Shown: positions 35,409 to 48,800, counted from the first letter of the stretch. The stretch: DNA of 64,000 nucleotides from Oxytricha trifallax (GCA_000711775.1 ARYC01017498.1:1-64000); one strand, 5' to 3'. Made by a program: numbers and translations. The notes: a model not told the origin generated them from the letters alone.

Positions 35409-36746
35409 TCATTTAGTCACATTCTTCTCTTTTTCACTGGCTAGGAATCTTCCATTGAGGAAGCGTGCAACCATCGCCGCTGTCATAGGGAAGGCCTCCT
35501 CTTCACTCTATGTCGGAATTTCAGATTGGCAGAGTAGACACCGAGCTTAAAAGGCATTGGCATCTTTGGGGTCCATCTTATATAAGGGCAGAGTATTCGA
35601 AGTGAATACAGTGAAGCAGCCAATGTACTTGTATTCCACGCCGCCGTACTTCTAACCAATAGACATCTCTTCACCTTCCATCAACCGTTTCATCCCTGCT
35701 ATCCCAGTTGATCCAAATGCTTTGGTGAGATTGATCTTGTTTGCGACTAGAATCTGTGGCTCGCACACCTTGACTTGCTTCATAGGGACGTGAAAATGTG
35801 ATTTAGACTGCACGTTCTATTCATATACGAATATCTCCTCCAGAATGTGAGTGACTTTTGTCTTCCCAGTATTGGTGGGCCCATATATCCATAAGCTGTG
35901 AATCTTACTGTTCTTGCACTTGATTAGGAGCTCGTAAAGGGCATCAATAATGTGGAGATAACCCATTGCTTTCAGATCGGCATCTTTAAGGGTACTAGTC
36001 TCATCTCCATTATTTCTTAGTTCTGCGATAAAGTACTGGAGTGATGTTATTACAGGAACCTTCTCCTTAATGGCGATTCCCGATTTCTAGATTACTTGAT
36101 CGGCGAAGTTGATTTAACTGTATGACTTTGCAATGGCCACTTGCTGAGCTATATCATGAGCCTTCATCTTATTCTAGTCATCTTTTGACGAAGCCGATCC
36201 CGAGAGCCTCTCAATCATATAGTCATTTGTCAAATGCATAACACCTCTGGCCCCGCACTCCTGATTCTACAATTCCTTTTGCTACTTAGCATTCTGTTTG
36301 GCGAGGAACTGCTAGTAATGCTGAGGGGTGCCCGTATATCAGCTTTATTTCATCCACTGCTGATGCGAATTAATCGAATGTCTGATAGGCGAGAAGCTTG
36401 ATGGTTAGTTCCAACTCTGCTATAATACCCGCACCCCTGCGCCTCTTTTCAGTGAATTATGACTTGTTTGCTCCGGTTGAATCTGTCTTAAAGAGAATAC
36501 AGAGGTAGTACATCTAATTTGAACGATCAGTGTAGACTTCGATGTGACTAAACCCCGCATTTTGACTCATCATTACGCGCTGGCACTGCTTTAAGAGCTC
36601 TAGCTACCCTCATTCTGCACCTGTAATATGAATTAGTGGCGGTTGTGAGACATTATTCTTGCTTTACTGTCAGAGTCCTCCACGCTGATATAAGTTTATA
36701 GTGGTCTCTCAGTCAATTGAATATCCGTCTTTGTGGTCTCCGGCAT
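35409..36746 (-). pseudogene. Rep-like protein with SF3 helicase domain, element A, disrupted
   Basis: The first ATG is at 36746 and the terminal TGA at 35409. The N-terminal third contains HIEVYTDRSN and YYLCILF; the C-terminal half is an ATPase core with Walker A GPTNTGKT (about 35860-35885) and a conserved KYGG...SN...AF.AR block. Compared with element B, the Walker B acidic residues are replaced (ILVANKI). An in-frame TGA and a frame change lie in the N-terminal part. Homology to element B is clear in both halves. I see no HUH nuclease motif. Likely inactive. Confidence 0.8.
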
Positions 36747-38899
36747 GTTGACTCCACTAGTAGTCAACGCATCTGTAAAATATTAATTTATTAAATTAAA
36801 TATATATATTTACAAAAGTGGTCTGCTAAAGACCCTGCCAGAGCACCAGACCACTAGACCACTAATTATATTATATTAATTGATTAATTAATTAAATATT
36901 AAATTTAAATCAAAATATGATCAATGATACTCCTAATTCATGGCAGTTGTAATTACTAGTTTTAATTTATTCGTATTTCTAAAATTTCCTATTTTTATCT
37001 ATTTTAACAATAATATATATCTTCATAATATTCACTTATTGTAAACCTTGCTATTCCATTATTATTATAGTAATTTAAGTGCATTCTTTTATAGTGTAGA
37101 TAGCTTTAATTATTGTAAACTTTTAATCATTTGCTAAAGTTTAAAGAATTGAGAAAAAATTATTTAACTATAAACTCAAAAACAATTTACAATAGTTTTT
37201 GAATTTCTTTTGAACATTATTATTATAATTATGTTCTTCTAAATCTATGATTAATCAAGCCTATACCTTATATTTTTATTAACTTTGATTATCATCACAT
37301 GTCAAATGCATCCTACTTTATCTCTCCTCTCCTCTTAGTTCAATGCTATGATTTAAAGATATTATTCCAATTTCTTCAAAATGTCATTAAAAACCTAAAT
37401 TATTTTTTGCAGTTCACCATTATTTAGTAGGCAATCTCAAAAATAAAAACACCATAAAATTCATATATCATGTTTTTAACATTTCTATATAATAACACTT
37501 TAATAAATTATTTGTGAAACTTCAATTGGAATAACTTTTTTGAGTCTATATATCATTCTAGTTACTTCGTCATTATTAGTTTATTATTTGAGATTGGTGT
37601 CAGTATCATTTTTTATATATTTTTTTCATTATATTCTACTTCTAGAACGTCAGAGCTCTTTAATTGCTTAATAGATTTCATCATTTAGATTTCAAGTGAT
37701 ATATATATATTTTAAATAAAAAAATTGAAGCTTCAAATTAAGTTTAGTTAAATTCTCAATAGTAGCCAGGTCACAATTCTCAGAGTGTAAAAATTCAAGT
37801 AGATCGAGGTTTTATGAAACTTATATTTTAGTTTATATATTCCTTAGATGAAGTAAAGCACTACATTAATGCAACAGATGGTATAAAATGAGCAGTGAAT
37901 TATCAATTATTAATTATATGGTATAAAAGACCCAATTCTGTTTCTTACTTGTTTGTTTAATTACACTTTCTTTTGTTTTCAGTGTAACTTTCCTTCTATT
38001 CCTGAGAGAATTGATTATACCTGTTTCTTAATACAAAATTTGGCTTTAATTGTTCGATAGATTGTTTAAATTAAACTTGCTATATATTCATGAATGGTGC
38101 TCTTTAGAGAGGCATCGCTGTGCATTAATGTTAATAAGTCGAGAGAATTGTATAATAAAGTGACCATATTACCCACGTGAAAAAAAGTTGAAAGCCTATA
38201 TGATCATATAGAGGTATTATATTTGTAAATTATAATGATGTAGAAAGCAAATTTTTATAAATTAAATTCTGCCAATCTGAAGGGCACCACTCAATTTTTG
38301 TATTAAAACTTTATTTTTGTTTGTAATTCTTTGGCTTCTCAACCAATTTGTCCATTTTAAAGATTGAACTTCAGTGCACTTCTAAAAATTATTTAATCAA
38401 ATAAAAATAGGGTCGAATGCCAATAGTTTTAAATCTAACTGACCATTATTTTTTTAAAAATAGAATTTAATTGGAAAATTGAATAATAAAAATGCTAGAA
38501 AAGTAATTTATTTAATCAATAACAGGCAATAAATAACTTTCTTTCTAAGTCAACTTTTTATTAACAGATTAACAGTCTTACGCAGTTTTGTTCAATATTT
38601 TAATTTTTTAGTAGTCATTTGATAATAAAAATTTAAATACTAAAATTCATTAATTAATTAAAATCAATAAAAAACCTTATATGAGTAAATAGATTGTGCT
38701 TTTCCTGTTTATCTGCAAGGTAATAGTACTAAAATCAATTATAGATGTAGATTGAAATAACATCTAAACAGATAAACATTAATCAGCAAGATTGAGTTTT
38801 TCATTATTAGACATTAAACATATAAACATTACGATTATTATCAGCTAAATTATTTAGTATTTAATTAGTTTGATTGCAATAATTAATATCATATTCAAC

Positions 38900-39165
38900 T
38901 AATTGATATCGTGGTTGAATTTAATCGCCTCCCATCTTGCTCTGGATCTTCCTCAATGCTATCCTTATTCTCATATTATGCTTCCGTGTCATTTGCTCTG
39001 CTATCTCAATAAATCCTATGAAAAGATGGTTGGATAACTATACCGTGTTGAATGGGAAAGGTTCTCCTTTCTTGAGTGATTGCATCTCCAGGATACAAAT
39101 TGTTATTCTCTCCATAAATGCATTCTGATCCACTTTGCTTAATTAGTGAGATGAACTTACACAAC
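38900..39165 (-). CDS. Coding-like segment, minus strand
   Basis: The minus strand is open in ciliate code with MERITICILEMQSLKKGEPF and GFIEIAEQMTRKHNMRIRIA, a helical, basic composition that looks genuine. It is GC-richer than its flanks. It overlaps the start of a plus-strand frame at 39151, so at most one is fully real there. Upstream, 37040-38900 is AT-rich; a weak plus-strand segment (FREASLCINVNKSRELYNK, about 38100-38170) has in-frame TGAs. Confidence 0.4.
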
Positions 39166-39657
39166 AATATAACAGGTTAACGAATTTCAAATTATGTCAA
39201 AGACGAAATTATATTGTTAGATTATGTTAAACCATTGGCAATATTAAGTAAAAATTAGATTAAGAAGCCTGAAAACATGTTCCAAAAAAAGATAGCAATA
39301 AATATGTTTTGCATTATCTCTCATAAATCCAATTATTTCAATATATATTTTTAAGGAATCTGTTTTGTTAAGATTATGTTGGATCAACATTTTAAGTTAC
39401 AACTTTCGAGAAAGTTTTGTTCGATTATCATACAACTTAACCAATAATATTTTATTGGTATTCCCTTACTCAATGATTCAAACGCAAAATATATACTAAA
39501 ATTAAATTACATTATATTAACAATAATTTATTATAATTTTTATAAAATAATTTACTTACACACTTCTCAATCAAAAGGACTTTATAATTCTTCTAATCAT
39601 ATAAATTATATTATTAATATTCATTTTGGCATAGTCTTCATTTATTTATTTTTGTGA
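39151..39657 (+). CDS. Coding-like frame, unidentified
   Basis: ATG to TGA, 169 codons. The first 60 codons look coding (NYVKDEIILLDYVKPLAILS, NQIKKPENMFQKK); the rest is AT-rich and may be a spacer read through by chance. No domain recognised. Confidence 0.35.
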
Positions 39658-40133
39658 ATGTGTATAATTAGCAGAATAGTTTGTTAATCTAGGAAACAAT
39701 AAGTTAATGAAATTAAATTATTAAAATTAAAGCATATTAAACGATTGATTAAGAAAAGCAAAGAATCATAAAATGTAAATATTTGAGGTGATAGACATTA
39801 TTTTAATTATATATTTTTATATGCATTTTTTCTATATCAAATAATTTATAATTAGCAAAACCAAAAGTATTTAAAGTATTGAGCTTAATTATGCTTAATG
39901 GAACGAGCACCTCAAATATGGATTAAATTTCATAATTTCGCGGGCACTTGGGAATTATTTTTATGGAAAACCTCAAAGGTTTTAACTTAAATATATTTTA
40001 TAAATGTGAAATTGGCAATGTTTTTCAAATCATTATATTTTTCCTTTTAATATTTTATCATTTGAATTTTGCTTTAATAGACATTTAATATGCCAAGCAC
40101 AATGATATTTCAAAGGCTTTTGGTATATCCTCG

Positions 40134-41009
40134 ATGTCAGGCGTCATAATTATATATATTACGGCAAAATTAACCAACTACAATTACACCTATATCTATA
40201 TAGTCCAGGATCAATATCTAGACACTATTGTTCAAGTAAAAATATATATCATGCTGAACATTGCATTTCACAAGCTGGTCCTTTATGAAATAGTTAGCAC
40301 TAAATTGGATGATTTTTAGAAATCTAATATATCTCCTCTTTATGTAAGAAACGGCAAAGAGGCAATCAAATTATTGTGATAAATCATGGCATATCAGAGA
40401 CCGATCGCATCATAATGAAATCAGTGATATTCGTAACTATCTTGAGAATTGGGTTGATCTCAGTATCTGCTGGCATGCTAAATATTTATATGACTCGATT
40501 TATTATATATTTTAATATTAGAAATATAATATAAATATAGATTAATATGAGTGACCTCAGTGTAAGCTTTGCTAAAAGTGTAAATATGAGCCTTCCATAT
40601 GTTAGAAAATGGATTAATTTACCTTAAAAATTGTTTTATTTTTAAATATGCATATATTTAAAGAGTAAATCATTAAATTTCCCTTATTATTTTTATTTGA
40701 TTAATTAATAAAAAGATGATTAAAATTAAATTTACATAAAAACTTTTTTTAATTTTAATTACTTGACAGATATTTATGTATAAAGCAATCAATTAAAAAT
40801 AGTTTTACATCTTTGAAGATAATGACTTTGGTGTCGTTGGTGATGAAATTAATGAAAATAGTAACTTGTAATATCAGATTATAAATATTGCGAATAAAAA
40901 TTTATCGGGCATTAAAATCAATTATAAACGTTAAAAGGATCATTTTGAGTAGTTATGTTTGAATATTGCAACTTACAATATAGAATTATTCAATTTAAAG
41001 AATCTATGA
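40134..41009 (+). CDS. Three overlapping coding-like frames, unidentified
   Basis: 40134-40379 (82 codons), 40313-40816 (168 codons) and 40776-41009 (78 codons) follow one another in alternating frames. The middle one includes IIVINHGISETDRIIMK and MSDLSVSFAKSVNMSLPYVR; the last starts ATG and includes FEDNDFGVVGDEINEN, whose guanine-rich first codon positions favour real coding. The pattern fits one gene cut by spacer junctions or frameshifts. Family unknown. Confidence 0.4.
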
Positions 41010-41498
41010 GCAAATTACAATCTCCTCTCAATTATGCCTCCGATTGTGTGTAAAAAACAACTTAATATTTTTTATGATAAATGACAATTTTTGATTCAAT
41101 CATTAGCCAACCTTGCCACTAAATTTTAGTATAAAATAATATTCCTCTTTATATTATGAGTTATCTTTTCATTATTGTATGATTCAAATGCTATTGACTT
41201 ATAAAATATCAAAAATATCTAATTCATACACGGATTACATAAAAGTATTTTTAAAATTTGGTAATATTACATTTTATAATTTCCTTAGCTTTCAAGGAAA
41301 ATAGTGAATTACTAACTCTATTTAACTAAGTTTTATGACTTGCTAAGTTGATTTAATTAAGATATGAAACAATTATTCCCATTTGTTTTTTTAACGTAAT
41401 ATATTCATTTTAAGCTAAGCTAATAATATAAAAATAAGTCGAATAATATAAATCTTATGAAGATCTATTAAAATTTATTCACACCTATTTATAATGAA

Positions 41499-41708
41499 AT
41501 GAAATTATGTACAAGTTAATAAGTAAAGAAGCAGGCCATTACAAAAATGAATAATATAGAAGAACATGAACATGTAAGCAGCATGCAGATTCATACATTT
41601 TCCTTTAATAACACAGCTACAACTAGCATTAAACATAAATTATTAAGTACTTCTAACCAGAAAAATGACTACTGTCAAAGAACTTTTTCTTTTTAATTCA
41701 AAGTTTGA
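41499..41708 (+). CDS. Coding-like frame, unidentified
   Basis: ATG to TGA, 70 codons, with KKQAITKMNNIEEHEHVSSM and a Ser/Thr/Asn-rich C-terminal half. Compositionally plausible as a gene segment; no family recognised. Confidence 0.35.
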
Positions 41709-42368
41709 CGATTACATATAGTAAATATTATGTAGGATATAATGGGAATTTGGATTGTTGAAACATTACTTTAATTAAGGTTTTCGTTATAAATGAAACT
41801 AAATTGGGGAAATGATAGCTATAAAATGTTTTATTAAATATATTTCATAAGATTTAAATGTATAAGTAAAATATAAGAAAATTCTGAAATTATAAGTGGA
41901 AAAATAATTTACTATATAGGAGTATATTTTAAATTAGATTCTTTATAAAAATAAAATCTAATAAATATCATAAACATCGATAACTATATAATAAGTGATA
42001 ATTAACCACTTTTAGATTGAAATAAGGGAGCATATATTTAATAATCTCATGATTTTTTTATATATTTTTCTATCAAACATTTTTAAGAATTAAGCTGCTT
42101 ATCTTAATTTAGTTTAATATCTATTAAAGGAATCTCTTATTAAGAATAAAAAACTAGAAAAGAAAATTACAAAATAGGAAGATTTTGATTAAAGGAGTAT
42201 ATCATGAAATCTCAATTAATTAAAATTAGTTTTATTCATAAATTTTAAATATAATTTAGTTGAAGTAATGGAGAGTCAAACTATTTTATTAAGAGAATAA
42301 AATATTTTGAGTATAATTAAGGTATTTTTGGAATAATACTAAACTACAAAAGATAGTACATATTCAAA

Positions 42369-43628
42369 ATGGAAAACATTAACTGCTTCTACAAAATTTA
42401 AGATCCTAATATAAAGCAATAGATTAGAAGCTTAAACATACAACCTGATATATATTTTTAAGATACAGAGATTGGGTACTTTCATGATATAAATTCTCAG
42501 AATTTCAGTTTCAACAATATCATTTCATAAACAGTTTTAAAAACAGCAGAAATATACAAATGTTATGCAGGCTACTAGCTCGGAAAAACATTCAAAAAAA
42601 CATAAAGTTTCATAGTCCTTAAAGTCAGGAATAAAATAATAGTAAACATTGAAGTTTCAATATTCTTAATGATTAATTGCAAGAAGCTGATTTTTGTTGT
42701 TATTATTGAAGTAGAGTATTTGGGTCAACATTTATGCTACTAAGCTTGACCTTAAATTTACATAAAAACTTTGCTTATTTGTTTGATAAATCTTAGCAAT
42801 TAAATTTAAAAAAAAACAAATCTTAAATCGTTAAAATCAGTTTGATAATTAATTATTTTTATTAATTTAATTATTTTAAATGGTTTTATGAAATGATTTT
42901 TCCTTCTTTCATCTAGAAATTATCTTCCTTAAGCAATAATTTTAAAAGTCATATTATTGAAACTTAAGAAATTCTTTTGAAAGAGGTAATCATAGTATGT
43001 CAAGTTAAGTAATAATAAAACGGTGCTTGTAAAAAGTAATAATTTGCTCTAGATTAACATTTAATTCTATGCTAATTTTCCTAAATCAATATTTCATTAA
43101 TTAATATGTTTTGACAAACTTTTACTCATTATAATGAAAATTATTCTTGCTTTGATTGAACTTCTTATTACAAATAGGTATCAATCTTAGCAGGAAGAGT
43201 TCTTAGGATTAAATATTGATTATTGTTAACATTTTTAACACTAGGAAAGAAGAGCAAAAAGATAAAATACAACTAAGAAGTCAAGCTATTTATAGTAATA
43301 GTGGAAGCTAAACATTCTTTAAGAGATTTAATTTGTAATTAATATAAAATATATGGGTGTATTATAATCAATCAAGTCGATAAACATAAAATTATAGAAT
43401 AATATAATGAAAGACTTTCTTTATATAAGAAAAAACTCTAATTATATAAATATTTATTTAAGCATTTGCTAAACTTTCATTCATATACTATGTACATTAT
43501 TATTTAAAGTAATCTGTTTTTCAATAGATTTTATTGATCTCTGCGAGCTCTGTGGGGGATACTCCTACTTCGCTAGGCTCTTATCTAGTATGCATCTTGA
43601 TTTAAGGGAGATGTGGAAAGGAGGGTGA
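42369..43628 (+). CDS. Series of three coding-like frames, unidentified
   Basis: 42369-42749 (127 codons, ATG to TGA, MENINCFYKIQDPNIKQQ, and KTAEIYKCYAGYQLGKTFKK), 42893-43114 (74 codons, SNNFKSHIIETQEILLKE) and 43134-43628 (165 codons, starting MKIILALIELL, ending in a GC-rich tail with DLCELCGGYSYFARLLSSMH). All are on the plus strand with short gaps. The final 43541-43728 is a GC island. They may be segments of one gene; no family recognised. From 43730 to 45890 I see nothing convincing. Confidence 0.38.
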
Positions 43629-45897
43629 GGTGGTTTTTCGGAGTTTTCTAGTTCACGACTTGCCATGTCATTGATTGCCACGTCAGCTCACTTCAGATAC
43701 GTCTACGTCACGACTAAAATTGATGGTTTAATTTTAGTATTAAACAGTGAATTGATAAATATTTAATTTTTATTATAACTCGTTAATCATCAATAGATTT
43801 TATTAGATCACTTTATTCATTTTTCTCCGAAACATAAAATTAATTATAATATCATTTTTTTTACAAACTACCATTTTTTCTTTCTAATATTGTAGCACAA
43901 ACATCTCTCGTATAATTTTGACTATTTATTGCATATTTTTATCAATTTAGCATAACTTCCAAAAATCGAGAAATTTTTTTGAATTAATATATTAAATTTA
44001 AAAGTGTACTATAGAAAATAAATGTATTTTATGTATACAATCTGTCGATTACTAGAATTCTAGTTGAGTCTCACCTTATAATAATTCCCATCCAAAGCCA
44101 AAATTCATATTTGGAACTTAATTTCAGTTTAAACTAAAACCTTCTCATATTTAGTACCCCTTGAACCAATAGTAATTTAGAAGACTTCAAGTAATTTAAG
44201 TGTATTTTAGAAGAATCCTGAATAAGAATAATATATTCTTTTTCAGCATAGGTTAGTAATCTTTTATAGGAGAAGCACTAGGCATTATATAAATAGTTTA
44301 ATTTAATGGCCTAATATATATCTATGGAGTTTTTCTTGAGCATTTCCACCTCACAAAACATATGTCTTAGAAATTCACCATAAAAATTAGAAAACACTAT
44401 TAATTTCTGGAAAGACAGTCAACTTTAGAATGTTTAAACGAAAGACAAAATTAAAATTTCAATTTTATATTCTAAGATTATTAATAAATAAAATGAATCA
44501 TTACATTTTTAAGGAGAATTTTTTCTCAAAATGATAGCTAAAAATGCTTAAAATCATAAATAAGCAAGAAACTTTCAATATATCAGAATAAAATACCTTG
44601 TTTTTTTTACCAGACATTTCAGTTAATTTCGTTGTTTTATATTTTAATTTACATTTACATAATATAGTATTTTATTATCACGGTTATATGATTTTAAAGT
44701 GCTTTGAGAGAAACAGTAAAATTTGAAGAATAAAACAAGTAAATAAATATTATGCTCAATATTTGTTTTCTTAGAATCACAATTATTAAAAAAGGGTTTA
44801 AGTTAATATGATGAATTAGCTCAATTATTAAACAATATTAGTTTTTAAACATATAGCATGTAATAATGCATAATTGCTATTTCATATTTAGCATCACATA
44901 CAAAATTTTATTAGCATATATATAATTACATATTCCAGTTACTAAATTTGATTATTTCTTATTTTGATAGATTTATTTTAAAATAACAAGCAATATTAAC
45001 AGAAACTCATTTATAATTAACTTGTCTAGATAAAATACAGGTTTAGACTGCAATAGTTCCTGAATTATAATAATTATACTCAGAGGTTTTGGTAAATTGC
45101 CCTGTTTTAGAAAAGATTATTTAGCAAAAGACTCTATTGTATTCAAAACATTACCAATACTCATTTCATTTAAGAAAGACATAGATTAAACATACTATAT
45201 TATAGTACCGCCTATACATGCTTTATAAAAGATCAAAAGCATCAAGAAAGAATTAGAAAGAAACAGAGAAATATAGAACTTACAACTTACACCAACGAGC
45301 AAGACGTGTGAATGCTAATCACCTTGCTAGTTGATGATTTTGTACTTAAAACCGATTATAAGCTAACTGCAACAGCAATGTGAATGAGAGTAAATCCCTT
45401 AACACTAATTACTTCTTGATGATCTTTGAAACCGTAATATGAGTAAATTACTATTTTATTCAAAGTGTATAGTTTTTGCTAATTTTATGCCAATTAATAA
45501 AAAAACAAATTAAATAATCATATATTTCTTAGAATTCACTCTAATGCTTTTGAAAGTTTGAAATAATTACAAGTAGATAAGATAGCTTTCCCTGCTAAAA
45601 GCTGCAAAATATTAAAAATATTTAATAAAGCAATGTACTAAAAATAATGGATAATGACAAAAGACTCATTATAATAGATTTTAAAGACAAAAAGAATAAG
45701 ATAGAATAAAACATTAAATTTGTTATAAAGAGAGCCCGCCATCTATCGGAAAAATTGATGGGATAACAACATTCAATTAAATTTAATTCTGAGTAATCAA
45801 CATAATTATTCATTTAATGTAATTAATTGGTAACTAACTTAATTAACACATTACTTTAAAATATGTTTAAATTTATCTTCGAATTGAATTAAAGAAT

Positions 45898-46300
45898 ATG
45901 GAAAAATTTAGGGCCAAGTATAACATTCAACTAATTAACACGGATTTTAAGTTTTGCTAGACTAAATAAATATATTTTTATGAAACAGTGCTTCATAAAG
46001 ATGCTAGTAAGTATTATCCTATAAACAACTTTATTAAAGAGGAAATTATGCAAGAGGAGACATTAGCAAAAGGAGGATATAGTAGGATTATTTAGACCGA
46101 TAAAACATAGGGATGGCCAATAAAAATAAAGTAAAACGAGTAAATCGAAGTGGAAAAAATGTATTAAACTGGATTAATATAGAAAAATTATCATTAAAGG
46201 GAGTTATACATTAAAAAAACCTATAAAATCAAAGGAATTATAAATTAATATAATATTGATAATTTAAAAAACACAACTCATTAAGTATAATTGTTGTTTG
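45898..46300 (+). CDS. Coding segment resembling a kinase N-lobe
   Basis: From ATG at 45898 the frame runs through HKDASKYYPINNFIKEE and then LAKGGYSRIIQTDKTQGWPI followed by KIKQ, which resembles a glycine-rich loop plus the invariant-lysine strand of a protein kinase. The kinase assignment is tentative. A kinase activation loop lies 3 kb downstream at 49256 on the same strand, so the two could be segments of one gene. A further Cys-containing segment (QCLPKFCSYCMQDKDVELGR) lies at about 46430-46600. Confidence 0.45.
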
Positions 46301-47507
46301 GATTCATTTCCTTTATATTATTACACTATTCATAATTCATTATAAAAGAATTATAATATTTCAATAAATAAATACAATTTAAATAAACTCATTGCAATGA
46401 AAAGCATTAATAGTCCTTCTTATAGTATATATTATTGCTTCGGTATGGACCATACAGCCTACAAAGCATTCAAAGCTGATTCTAGCACTTAATAACATTG
46501 CCAAAACTTTTAATGTTTGCCTAAGTTTTGTTCTTACTGTATGCAAGATAAAGATGTGGAGCTTGGACGAGATATAGAGCTCCAATTAAAGGAAAATGCA
46601 AAAAATACCTCAATAAATGAAAGAATTTATAATTGCAGTCTTTGATTAATAACTGCATATCTCTTAAAATTACATGAACTTTAAGCTTAAAAATAACCCT
46701 GAAATCTAATTTTTAACAAAGGATTTCATACTAAATATCTATATGATTAAGCAAAGATGAAGATAAGATTCTCTTAATAATTGGTTTAGATCTAAAATAG
46801 CGTGAAATTCTACAACTGTTTTTTTTATTTATTTTATTAAATTCATTAAATCTTAAAGACGAAAAAGGAAAGAGTAAATTATAATTTGAGAATCATTTTA
46901 TTCACATTTAACATAATTAACTGAAATATAGCAGATAAATAATACATATATAAAAGTTTAAATTAAACCTTCCTCTAAAAAATAATTAAACATGATCTTT
47001 CTTACTTTCCGCCCGTTACCACTGTCTTACCTTCTTTTCTTATTTAATTTATATATTTATCTATGGGAAAAAGTGCAAATATTAAGTCTCATACCAGCTA
47101 AAGGTTATTAAAACAATCAACTACATTTAAAGGTATTTATCATGTATAGTCCTGAGCTTCCTCAAGAGTAAAGCATTATTTATTGATTAATTAGTTCTTT
47201 AAACAATTATTAATAGATAAAGTTTGATTAAGATAAAAAAATCAAATTTTATTCTATTCTGAATAATATATTAAATAAAAAATTTAAGGAAAAGTGCCTT
47301 ATAATTTATTGTAAAATATAAAGGATCTCACAATGCTTTAAGATTAGTTTAATTTATGAATGCATTGATAAAAATAGTTCATAATCCATTGAGCATTTAA
47401 TAAAAAATTATTACTAACAATAAAGTGCTGGAAAAGAATAACAAAAACAATAAAAAGAAGACCTTCTAAATAATTCTCTAATCAGCAAAATATCTGGGCA
47501 TTCTTGA

Positions 47508-47783
47508 CTTCGCATCTTTTTCTTGAATGACAAAGTGATTTTTCAACCGGAGGAAGCATAAGTTCAATAAATTGCAAACTTTAAAATCAAATATTTGAAT
47601 GACTATCAAAAATTATCAGCTTAATACTCTCCAAAAGTGCAAAAATAGCATGAATAACTGCAGCGATAGGATGAAACAAGGGATCAACAGTGGCTATTCA
47701 AATTGTTATGGTGTATTACACAAGAATTTAAATTAGGAGCTAAGAAATTATTCATAAACTCAAGAATCATGTCAATTTCCTGA
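47508..47783 (+). CDS. Gln-rich coding segment
   Basis: A 92-codon frame ending in TGA, with VIFQPEEAQVQQIANFKIKY and QKQHEQLQRQDETRDQQWLF. Eight or more of the Gln are TAA/TAG, the expected signature of ciliate coding sequence. Likely coiled coil. It is followed by a (TA)n microsatellite (about 47783-47804). Confidence 0.5.
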
Positions 47784-48189
47784 TATATATATATATATAT
47801 ATTGTAATAAAGAAAGATTTCATTAAATGGAAGATTGAATGAAAAGATAGAATAATTAAATTATAGATGCAGAAGATTGCAGAATAATTAGAAAAGTAAC
47901 TACAAAGAATTCAACATTATAACTCCCCGTCTCTTATAGCTAATCTTAGAAATAGACTTATTCAGATTATAGATTAGTAAATTTTCCATTATATTGATTG
48001 AGCAGGACTAAGAGTAAATAAACGAAAAAGGAACAAATAAGTATTTTTGATAGACTATTTTTAACTATTAATAACTTGGAATATCCAAGTTATTAACTGG
48101 AATAATTCTGTTCAAAATAATTAAGGTGAGATAGAATTAGAGCAAAATTTACCTAGAATAACAGGACAACTCAATAAAATATACAATGA

Positions 48190-48315
48190 ATCATTAAATG
48201 TAGAGAACTACCTCTATTTTAGAGGTAGGTTAAATACAAAGATTAGTGGAAGGAACATTTAGATAAACTACATCATGATTTATGCAAAGATCTCTCAAGT
48301 ACTAATCAAATCTGA
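48190..48315 (+). CDS. Short coding segment
   Basis: A 42-codon frame with QVKYKDQWKEHLDKLHHDLC ending at TGA. Charged and amphipathic, compositionally convincing. A probable gene segment of the 45.9-49.3 kb locus. Confidence 0.42.
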
Positions 48316-48654
48316 CAGGGAAAATGAGATTGGAACTAAAAATATATAGACAAACTCTATCTTCATTCAGAAAACTTGAATTATGAAGAGTGTAAAATGG
48401 AAATCTATCAAATGTTTTATTATAAGGAAATAAATTCCACTTCGTACAATCATTATGCATTTGAATTTTTAATGAGAACTAATTCAAATTAACATATCAT
48501 TTTCTTCTCATTTATATATCAAAGAATATCAAAACAAGAAATAACTCATTTTCTAGTTTAGCTTAAAGTAAAACATTCATTATTTATTATAAAAAAATAT
48601 TTTATTCATGAATCATAATCAAGTAAGTTAATAAATAAGGAAACTTAATGTGGG

Positions 48655-48800
48655 GATGATGTAGTTTATGCTCGCTCACACTAAAGGTAAGTTTGAAAAT
48701 TATATTTAAATCTTCTTTTTATTTAGGAATTGGTGCTGGTAACAATTTCAGCTGGACTAAATCGGTATTTCACTAAAGTGAACAAGCAAAAGGAAATTTA
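48655..48800 (+). CDS. Coding segment with a candidate 40-bp intron
   Basis: GTAAGT...TTATTTAG (about 48686-48725) has consensus spliceosomal ends. After it the frame reads GIGAGNNFSWTKSVFHQSEQ and before it CGDDVVYARSH. The joined frame cannot be confirmed. The splice signals are seen; splicing is inferred. Confidence 0.35.

Larger units (their letters stand above)
35093..37032. mobile_element. Rep/SF3-helicase element A with long terminal inverted repeats
   Basis: Inverted repeats of about 250 bp (35093-35338 and 36772-37032) bound a single minus-strand gene of about 1.3 kb. The outer parts share the block GATAAAATAGGAAATTTTAG and an ATTAGTAAT...AACTG stretch with element B (58273-60596), showing the two elements are related. 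The inner part of each repeat carries direct and inverted copies of AGTGGTCT. No target duplication is evident. The gene is GC-rich against very AT-rich flanks. Confidence 0.85.

Noticed and set aside
35483-35674. Minus-strand frame of 63 codons inside element A
   Set aside because: It is a shadow of the Rep-like gene, whose SF3 helicase homology lies in another minus-strand frame over the same bases.
39700-40110. Two competing plus-strand open frames
   Set aside because: Both read equally well in different frames, so neither can be supported as coding.
45622-45813. Minus-strand frame of 63 codons
   Set aside because: Same AT-rich composition effect; no motif and no conserved feature around it.
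48068-48096. Perfect hairpin (TAATAACTTGGA / TCCAAGTTATTA)
   Set aside because: A neat stem-loop, but isolated, without a flanking gene, duplication or repeat partner; expected occasionally by chance at this base composition.
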